The notes below the pieces were generated by a model, which saw only the letters and a list, made by a program, of their open reading frames with translations, was not told the origin of the DNA and did no database searches. Shown here piece by piece: positions 58,306-64,000 of a DNA stretch of 64,000 nucleotides (positions within the stretch are counted from its first letter, which is position 1; each line of letters begins with the position of its first letter). Position numbers and translations under genes: made by a program. The DNA is taken from assembly GCF_013394385.1 (NCBI RefSeq), contig NZ_AP022834.1, positions 1,116,001 to 1,180,000 on the forward strand, written 5' to 3'. Source of the stretch: Kocuria sp. TGY1127_2. Lineage in GTDB: Bacteria; Actinomycetota; Actinomycetes; Actinomycetales; Micrococcaceae.

Positions 58306-59178
58306 TTGTCCCGCATGTCCAGATTCGCCCAGATGCGATACTTCCCCCTCATCAAGGCCGTATTGGATCAGGCCGGTGTGACCGTGGGTCCCGAAGAATG
58401 GGACGTCCACTCCAACGGCTCTGCCCACATCGTCGTCAATGCGGGCCATCGCCTCAGCGTGAGGGTTGCCAAGACCCTCAGCGCTGGGGAGTCGATGGGC
58501 AGAAGGACGCAACTACTGCGTGCGCTTCCGGACGACCTGCCTTTCGCCGTTCCGCGCCCGCTGACGCGTGTGATCTCCCGATCCGGATTCACAGCGGTCG
58601 GGTTGAGCTGGATCCCTGGCGAGGCACGCGACATCGGGCCGGCGCCCGCTCGACCTCTCGGCCGAGCGCTGCGCGCCATCGGAGGAATGGACCCAGTGCC
58701 GCTCGAACCTTATCTGGAGCCGGCCCACCAGCATTGGGGCAGCGATGATTGGGAAAAGACCTTGCGGGAGCGCGTCGTCCCGCTGCTCTTTCCGGGAAAC
58801 CGGCGGATTGCTCACCGCCTGATCGACGACGTCCTAGCGATGGACCCCGTTGAGCCCAGAATCATCCACTCGGATTTTTCCGGCCACAATATTTTGTGGA
58901 TCAAGGACAAGATGACCGGAGTCATCGATTGGGATCACGCGGCAATGGGCGACCCGTCGTGGGACATCGCCGCCGCCGCAAATTGGTACGGTTGGGACGT
59001 CATCACCAAGTGCGTGGGCAAGGACTGGGCCGAACGAGGCAAGATTGTGCATCGGCTCATGCCGCTCCAGTCCGTCGGGTATGCCGTCGTCAATGGCGGT
59101 GGCGGTGCCATCACTCGGCAATCGCTCGAGCGAACCGACGCCTGGTTCGATGATCACAAGGCACATCTTCCCGGATGA
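58306..59178 (+). CDS. Aminoglycoside phosphotransferase-family (APH-like) kinase
   Basis: 290-residue protein with an eukaryotic-like kinase fold of the APH/choline-kinase type. The catalytic loop is IHSDFSGHNILW near residue 188 (HxDxxxxN) and the metal Asp region is GVIDWDHAAMGDPSWDIA. The N-lobe has a nucleotide-binding strand (HIVVNAGHRLSVRVAK). It could phosphorylate a sugar, amino alcohol or antibiotic; nothing in the sequence selects. The TTG at 58306 has AGAGGTAA upstream; ATG at 58315 is an alternative. Confidence 0.85.
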   Translation: MSRMSRFAQMRYFPLIKAVLDQAGVTVGPEEWDVHSNGSAHIVVNAGHRLSVRVAKTLSAGESMGRRTQLLRALPDDLPFAVPRPLTRVISRSGFTAVGLSWIPGEARDIGPAPARPLGRALRAIGGMDPVPLEPYLEPAHQHWGSDDWEKTLRERVVPLLFPGNRRIAHRLIDDVLAMDPVEPRIIHSDFSGHNILWIKDKMTGVIDWDHAAMGDPSWDIAAAANWYGWDVITKCVGKDWAERGKIVHRLMPLQSVGYAVVNGGGGAITRQSLERTDAWFDDHKAHLPG

Positions 59179-59191
59179 TAGTCCGGGGCGC

Positions 59192-60235
59192 TCACCTGGA
59201 CGGAACGAGCCTGACCCAGGCGTGCATCGCGCCGATCCATCGTTCGAGACAGGATTCCAGGGCCCGGGGGAGAGCGGGAGCGGGCAGATCACCGGTGCTC
59301 CCCAAGCGTATTGCTTCCCGTAACACCAGCCCGAGGTGCGAGGAGACCCGAATCGAGCCGTGCTGCGAGGAGGAGCCCGCTGCGCTGCCGATTGCGCTGG
59401 CCAGTGCCTCAACACATTCGGGTCTGTCAACAGAAGACGCGCCGGGATGTCCCGCGTAGTCCCTCAGAACGCCCGTGGTCAGCGGTGCGGAGGAAAAAAT
59501 CCCCCGGAGGCTGCGCGATGAGCTGCCCGTAGCTGCGTATTGGGCGCGGAGCCCCTGGGGAACCTCCGTGTCATTTCCGTCCAAAGGAGGCAGAAACCCG
59601 GTCACTTTCCTGCACGCGTCGAGAACTCGTTCCGTGTCCGAGCTGTCCTCCGATAGCTCCGGCGAGAGGCAATACCGGAGCAGGAAAACCCAAGCGATGC
59701 CGGAGGCCAGCGCTTCGGGCGAACCGTGCGTGAGGGACGTAATGTTGGCCGCGAGCTGGCCGAGGTGCGGCGCCGAGTTCTGGGGATAAAAGGCCAAGGG
59801 GGTCAGTCTCGGCAGAAAAGCCGCCGAACTCGCCTCGGGGAACGCATGCCGTGCCGGATACTGCATATGGCCCAGGACCAGCGCCTCGGCGCTGACCGGG
59901 TCGATTTCGGATAGCCGCGGTGAGAATCGAGGTTGGTCGTCGAGGACGAGGTCTTCCCACCCCGTTCTTGGTGGAACCGGTGCGTCATCGGAGATTGTGA
60001 GACCGAGTATTCGAGCCCACCGGAAATTCTGGAGCCAGATCGATGCTGTCTCGTCAGCCGACTGTCCGTGAGAGGCCCACTCGACAACGTCGCTCATGCC
60101 CTCCAACGCGGCCAGGGCCCCGATGGACAGCGCTGGAGCGACGGTCGTAGCAATCGTGGTGAGGCGACGCACGGTGTCCTCGTAGGCAGGATCCAGCGGA
60201 GTGAGCGAAGAAGGCAGGCTGGCTATGTCGGGCAT
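59192..60235 (-). CDS. Probable ADP-ribosylglycohydrolase-fold protein lacking metal ligands
   Basis: 347 residues, helical. The middle block SSAAFLPRLTPLAFYPQNSAPHLGQLAANITSLTHG and SPEALASGIAWVFLLR correspond to the DraG/ARH consensus (G..AMR.APLGL ... ALTHG.P.A..SA..). The ARH fingerprints that hold magnesium (the TDDT-type and GDxDT-type Asp clusters) are not evident: the C-terminal equivalent reads HPGASSVDRPE. It may be a non-catalytic ligand or ADP-ribose-binding relative. Start at 60235 fits a -10 box (60248-60243) 7 nt upstream; ATG at 60244 lies within that box. The family call is moderate. Confidence 0.5.
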   Translation of the reverse strand: MPDIASLPSSLTPLDPAYEDTVRRLTTIATTVAPALSIGALAALEGMSDVVEWASHGQSADETASIWLQNFRWARILGLTISDDAPVPPRTGWEDLVLDDQPRFSPRLSEIDPVSAEALVLGHMQYPARHAFPEASSAAFLPRLTPLAFYPQNSAPHLGQLAANITSLTHGSPEALASGIAWVFLLRYCLSPELSEDSSDTERVLDACRKVTGFLPPLDGNDTEVPQGLRAQYAATGSSSRSLRGIFSSAPLTTGVLRDYAGHPGASSVDRPECVEALASAIGSAAGSSSQHGSIRVSSHLGLVLREAIRLGSTGDLPAPALPRALESCLERWIGAMHAWVRLVPSR

Positions 60236-60242
60236 ACGGGTC

Positions 60243-60248
60243 ATTCTA
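60243..60248 (-). promoter_or_regulatory. Candidate -10 box for leaderless transcript of the ARH-like gene
   Basis: On the minus strand TAGAAT ends 7 nt before the ATG at 60235. It overlaps an upstream ATG (60244), which is therefore unlikely to be used. Confidence 0.5.
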
Positions 60249-60298
60249 TCTGCGAGGGCCGGGACATCGTGCGGTCCTCACTTGTCGCTCAGGCGGGA

Positions 60299-60304
60299 TA
60301 GGTT
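60299..60304 (+). promoter_or_regulatory. Candidate -10 box for leaderless sbcD mRNA
   Basis: TAGGTT ends 6 nt before the sbcD ATG at 60311, with no Shine-Dalgarno. Divergent from the minus-strand -10 box about 55 nt away. Confidence 0.5.
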
Positions 60305-60310
60305 GAAACT

Positions 60311-61477
60311 ATGAGAATCCTTCATACTTCGGATCTTCACCTCGGACGCTCATTCCACGGACGGTCCCTGTTCCACGACCATGAACTGTGGTGCAACGAG
60401 CTGGCTTCGGTTTGCGAAAACCTGGAGGTGGGGGCGGTGCTGATTTCGGGAGACGTCTACGACCAGGCTTCGCCCCGTACCGACGTCATCGAACAGTTTT
60501 CGCGTCTGCTGACCAGGCTCAGGGCTCAAGAGATCGAGGTCGTCGTGACGAGCGGAAATCACGATTCCGCAGCACGGCTTGGCTTTGCGTCACAGTTGTT
60601 GGAGTCTGCAGGAGTCCATTTCCGCACGCGGATTGAGGACATCCGACGTCCCGTGACTCTGGAGGACGGCACCTTGGTCTACGGTATCCCGTACCTCGAC
60701 CCACGGTCCGCCGCTGCCGAGCTCGGTTCGAACCCCACTCACCACGAGGTGCTGGGCGCGGCCGTGGCCGAAGCGGCGACGGATCGACAGCGGCGCTCGA
60801 ATCAACACGCCATCGTCATGGCCCATTGTTTCGCGAGCGGGGCCGAGGCCTCCGACTCGGAACGAATCCTGGACACCGGCAACCTGGGCTTGGTTTCCGC
60901 CAACCTCTTCGATGGGTTCGACTATGCGGCACTCGGACACTTGCACGGGAGGCAGATTGTGCGCGGGAACGTGAGGTACAGCGGTTCGCCCCTGGCCTTC
61001 TCCTTCTCGGAAGCGCGCCACACCAAAGGATTCTGGCTCCTGGAGACCTCCGAAGACGCTCTGACGGTCGAAGACCACGAGTGGGAGCACACGCTGGACT
61101 TGGCCTGCCTCACGGGTGAATTCGAAGAGCTCATGTCCTCGCCCGAGTATTCCTGGGCAGAGTCATGCCTGTGCCAGATCACCGTGACCGACCGAAGACG
61201 CCCGGCCCACCCGATGGAACGGCTCAGAACTCGTTTTCCGGACGCCCTGGAGCTCAACTTCGCGAATCTCGCCGGGGCGAATGAGAATTCATACTCTTCC
61301 CGCCTGGCCAGGGCACAATCGCCCGTCGAAGCGTGCGCGGCCTTCTACGATCAAGTCCGCGGCCGGGAGCTGGATCCGTATGAGCGGGCGGAGATCGTCT
61401 CTGCCGTAGGCCAGGCCGAGAAACGCAGAGCAGCCTCCGATGTGGATGCGTCCTCTGCCGAGGGAGCCGAGGCATGA
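60311..61477 (+). CDS. sbcD: Exonuclease SbcD (Mre11-type nuclease subunit)
   Basis: 388-residue metallophosphoesterase nuclease that with SbcC cleaves DNA ends and hairpins in double-strand break repair. Motifs in order: HTSDLHLGRSF, LISGDVYDQA, TSGNHDSAA, VMAHCF and ALGHLHGRQ. The N-terminus MRILHTSDLHL is the family standard. The stop overlaps the sbcC ATG (ATGA). Confidence 0.96.
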   Translation: MRILHTSDLHLGRSFHGRSLFHDHELWCNELASVCENLEVGAVLISGDVYDQASPRTDVIEQFSRLLTRLRAQEIEVVVTSGNHDSAARLGFASQLLESAGVHFRTRIEDIRRPVTLEDGTLVYGIPYLDPRSAAAELGSNPTHHEVLGAAVAEAATDRQRRSNQHAIVMAHCFASGAEASDSERILDTGNLGLVSANLFDGFDYAALGHLHGRQIVRGNVRYSGSPLAFSFSEARHTKGFWLLETSEDALTVEDHEWEHTLDLACLTGEFEELMSSPEYSWAESCLCQITVTDRRRPAHPMERLRTRFPDALELNFANLAGANENSYSSRLARAQSPVEACAAFYDQVRGRELDPYERAEIVSAVGQAEKRRAASDVDASSAEGAEA

Positions 61478-64000
61478 GGATTCACCATCTCGAGCTGTGC
61501 GCGTTCGGACCGTTCCCAGGGAAAGAAAAGATCGACTTCCAACCGCTGAACAGCGCCGGAATCTTCTTATTGAGCGGGCCGACGGGCGCCGGAAAATCCA
61601 CGATCTTCGATGCCATCTGCTTTGCCCTCTACGGTTCCACAACGCGCCCGGAGAACTCAAAAGGCCTCTACTCGGATTTTGCTCAGCCGGGGACGGCACC
61701 CTATGTCGAGTTGGAACTTACGGTTGGCCGTCAGCGGTACAGAATACGGCGCTCTCCCGAGTGGTCTCGCCCCTCCAAGCGAGCGAAAAGCGGATGGGTG
61801 ACCCAGAACGCGCAAGTCACGCTCTCTCGACGCCCCGTTGAAAGCTATGCCTCCGACGCGGACTCCGCATGGGACGTCCTGTCCGTTCGCCATGACGAGG
61901 CCGGCAAGATCATCAACGAGATCTTCGGTCTGAACCGTGAACAATTCGCTCAAGTCGTGATGCTGCCCCAAGGACAGTTCGCCCGGTTCCTCTCCGCGAC
62001 CTCGGACGAGAGAGAAAAATTGTTGCGCCGGCTATTCCCCGTCGAGCTGTACTCCGGAATACGGGACGTGCTCAAGGACAGGTCCGACTCCGCTTCCGAA
62101 GAATTGAAGTCCTTGACGACGGACATCAGACGGGGTCACGTCGAAGTCGCTTCCCTTCTGAGGCGTCTGGAGATTCCGACTGACGGGCTTCTGGACAGCG
62201 CGGGCGACGTCGAGGTGATCGATATGCAGGGCGCGGCGAGTCGTCTCGAGCAGGCGGCACAGGAAGCCTCCCGGATCCGAAAGCGTCTGAGCGCAGAGTC
62301 GACCGAAATGAATCGGCGTGCGGATGCTTTGCAACGTGGCCTAGGGGAGTGGGCCGAACACGACCGCCTCGTGGAGCGACGGCAAATCGTGACCGAATCG
62401 GAGGAGTGTGTTGTTCTCCGGCGTCGACGAGTTGAAGCCGCGAAACGTGCGGTCCCCGTAGACGAGGCACGGAGGAGATTGTCACTTGGCGAAAGGTCTC
62501 TGGCAGAGAAGGAGAAGGAGCTCGATGAGCTGCGGTCGCGCTCGCGGGCATTGCTTGCTGAACCAGTATCGGTCGACGTCGAGACTGCGGAAGAAAGAAG
62601 GCTTGAAAAGGCGTATTGGTCGGGCGAGAGCGACGCCGACGAAGAAAAGTACGGAGCGCTTCTTGATCGGCGCCGTGAGCGAGTCCACGAGCTGCTGAGG
62701 CGTGTTGGGGAAGTCGAGGATCTCGAGGCCTCCCGTCAGGCCCCGCTCGACAGACGCGAAGAACTCCGGAAACAGGCCTCCGAAGCCGCGTCTCGCCTTG
62801 AGACCATCGAGCAATCGAAGGACGCTCTGTCCCAGGAACAAGATGAGCTCGCAATGGAGCTGAAAGGCTTGCCGGAAGCTTCCGCGGCACTGGCCGAGTC
62901 CTCGAAAGTCCTGGAACTTTCGCGCCGTATCGTGGCCATCCGGGAACGTATCAGCACGGTTGCCGAGGAAGCCGAGCGGGCCGAGAAACAACGGCAAAGA
63001 GCCTCGCAACGCGTCGAGGAGCTCATGAGCCGCAGGTTCCAACAAGCAGTCAGAGTGCTGGCCGATGAGCTGCAGGACGACCTGCCCTGCCCTGTCTGCG
63101 GCTCGAAGGAGCACCCGTCGCCGGCACCAACGCACGCTTCGTCGGACGATCCGCTCGTCTCGGAAGAGGTTCTCGAGCAGGCCGCCGCAGAACGGGAAAG
63201 AGCCGAAGCACGTGCCAAGGAAACCTTCACTCAAACGGCGGAGCTGAAGCGGGTCGAAGCGGAGCTTCGTAGCCAGGGAGCCATGGAGAGCGTGACCGAT
63301 GCCGAATCCGCGGCTCGCGCTGCGACCGAGCAACATCAATCACTGGTTGAGAAACAACGGCGGGTCGAGGTCGTTCAGCGGCAACAAGAATCGATCGCAG
63401 AGGAAATCCGGGAAATCGAGCCGCGGCTGCGTTCTGTGGAACTCGAGGTCGGAGTCCTCGACTCACGGATCAAAGAACTCGACGGTCGTTACGATGAGGC
63501 CGTACGTGCCTTGAAGAACGTCCCGTCCCGGGACCAGCTGGTTACGATCCAGCGCAGGATCGAACAACTGCGTAACAACCGGTCGTCAACGACTCAACAC
63601 CGAGGTCATGTGGAGGCATTGCGCGAGAACGCTCGAGCACTCCAGCAGAGTTTTGAGCAGGCTCTTTCTGACAGCGGATTCGGAGACCTCGAGACCGTCG
63701 AGAAAAATTTGGTTGAACCCCAGGCATTGGAAGCCATGCGGGAGGAGCTGCGCCGTGACGAGGAAGAAAGGGCGAGGCTCGACGAAGCGTGGAACGCGCC
63801 ATGGCATCGGTCCCTACTGGCGCGTATGGGCGACGGCGAGACTCGGCCCGATGCGGAGGGACTTGACGAGGCTCGGCGGCAAGCCGAAGCCAAGACGAGC
63901 CAGCATGAAGAAGCGCTGTCTCGCGAGACGGTCTTCCGCGAAGGTCTGGGTTCGATCAAACGCGTCTCCGAGCAGGACGAAACCCTGCAGGATCGTGTAC
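61474..64000 (+). CDS. sbcC: Exonuclease SbcC (Rad50-type ATPase subunit), 3' end beyond window
   Basis: At least 842 residues of SMC-like ATPase; the frame stays open to the window end. N-terminal Walker A is LLSGPTGAGKSTIFDAI near residue 35, with the Q-loop region MLPQGQFARFLSA near 172. A long coiled coil rich in Glu, Arg, Ala and Leu follows, interrupted at residues 539-542 by the zinc hook CPVC (DDLPCPVCGSKEHPS). The signature and Walker B, expected near residue 900 onward, lie outside the window. Overlaps sbcD by 4 nt. Confidence 0.95.
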   Translation, partial: MRIHHLELCAFGPFPGKEKIDFQPLNSAGIFLLSGPTGAGKSTIFDAICFALYGSTTRPENSKGLYSDFAQPGTAPYVELELTVGRQRYRIRRSPEWSRPSKRAKSGWVTQNAQVTLSRRPVESYASDADSAWDVLSVRHDEAGKIINEIFGLNREQFAQVVMLPQGQFARFLSATSDEREKLLRRLFPVELYSGIRDVLKDRSDSASEELKSLTTDIRRGHVEVASLLRRLEIPTDGLLDSAGDVEVIDMQGAASRLEQAAQEASRIRKRLSAESTEMNRRADALQRGLGEWAEHDRLVERRQIVTESEECVVLRRRRVEAAKRAVPVDEARRRLSLGERSLAEKEKELDELRSRSRALLAEPVSVDVETAEERRLEKAYWSGESDADEEKYGALLDRRRERVHELLRRVGEVEDLEASRQAPLDRREELRKQASEAASRLETIEQSKDALSQEQDELAMELKGLPEASAALAESSKVLELSRRIVAIRERISTVAEEAERAEKQRQRASQRVEELMSRRFQQAVRVLADELQDDLPCPVCGSKEHPSPAPTHASSDDPLVSEEVLEQAAAERERAEARAKETFTQTAELKRVEAELRSQGAMESVTDAESAARAATEQHQSLVEKQRRVEVVQRQQESIAEEIREIEPRLRSVELEVGVLDSRIKELDGRYDEAVRALKNVPSRDQLVTIQRRIEQLRNNRSSTTQHRGHVEALRENARALQQSFEQALSDSGFGDLETVEKNLVEPQALEAMREELRRDEEERARLDEAWNAPWHRSLLARMGDGETRPDAEGLDEARRQAEAKTSQHEEALSRETVFREGLGSIKRVSEQDETLQDRV

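Noticed and set aside
58306-59178. APH-fold gene considered as an acquired antibiotic-resistance gene
   Set aside because: No mobile element nearby, tightly packed behind rdgB, and the family is broad; nothing points to an aminoglycoside substrate.
62126-63339. Minus-strand frames in sbcC rich in Leu, Ser and Arg
   Set aside because: Reverse complement of coiled-coil codons in sbcC; nothing family-like.

Overview
The window looks like the chromosome of an actinobacterium of the order Micrococcales, probably Micrococcaceae-like. I could not place it to genus from sequence alone. The evidence is a moderately high GC content, frequent GTG/TTG starts, and actinobacterial genes (nucS, DUF3039, DUF2017, a Rho with a long Asn/Asp/Arg-rich insertion). 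Many genes also have a TAnnnT -10 box only 6-8 nt before the start codon, the actinobacterial leaderless pattern. From argS to rdgB the gene order broadly follows the Mycobacterium tuberculosis segment Rv1292-Rv1341 (argS-lysA-hom-thrC-thrB-rho-prfA-prmC-tsaC-wecA-atp operon-nucS ... pncB-clpS-DUF2017-murI-Rv1339-like-rph-rdgB), with lineage-specific insertions. I know that order from established knowledge; I did not compute an alignment.

Layout. 1-2823: the end of a zinc/manganese ABC permease, a convergent Zur-type Fur repressor, a metallo-beta-lactamase-fold hydrolase coupled to a HIT protein, and the decayed end of a LuxR-type regulator. 2809-7845 (-): the giant helicase HrpA and an esterase, then tRNA-Arg(CCG). 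8184-15488: a complete urease module, ureABCEFGD, followed by a NiCoT nickel permease and a urea channel, so structural subunits, metallochaperones, nickel uptake and urea uptake sit in one run. 15514-22197: argS, lysA, hom, thrC, thrB, covering aspartate-family amino acid synthesis. 22565-27960: rho with its own intrinsic terminator, then prfA-prmC-tsaC (translation termination and tRNA modification).

28052-34206: a surface-glycan cassette containing an NAD-dependent epimerase, a double-domain glycosyltransferase, a CapD-type membrane nucleotide-sugar dehydratase and a WecA-type phosphoglycosyl transferase. 34203-42170: the F1Fo ATP synthase operon with two accessory membrane proteins and strong hairpins between genes. 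42383-49478: NucS mismatch endonuclease, a small zinc-ribbon protein, an alpha/beta hydrolase, an AI-2E family permease, a thioredoxin-fold/TPR protein and an ABC exporter pair. 49567-53840: DUF3039 protein, a DEAD/DEAH helicase and NAD salvage (pncB, pncA). 53919-58299: clpS, DUF2017, murI, an Rv1339-like phosphodiesterase candidate, rph and rdgB. 58306-64000: a kinase-like protein, a probable degenerate ADP-ribosylglycohydrolase, and sbcD-sbcC, the last running off the end.

Most of the window is ordinary, well-conserved core genome. I found no clear prophage, insertion sequence, CRISPR array or obviously new defence system. The best leads are the hairpins inside the atp operon, the Asn-rich Rho insertion with its 15-nt repeat, the ureA leader structures, the fused glycosyltransferase, the LuxR-type pseudogene, the apparently inactive ADP-ribosylglycohydrolase divergent from sbcDC, and the repeated leaderless promoters.
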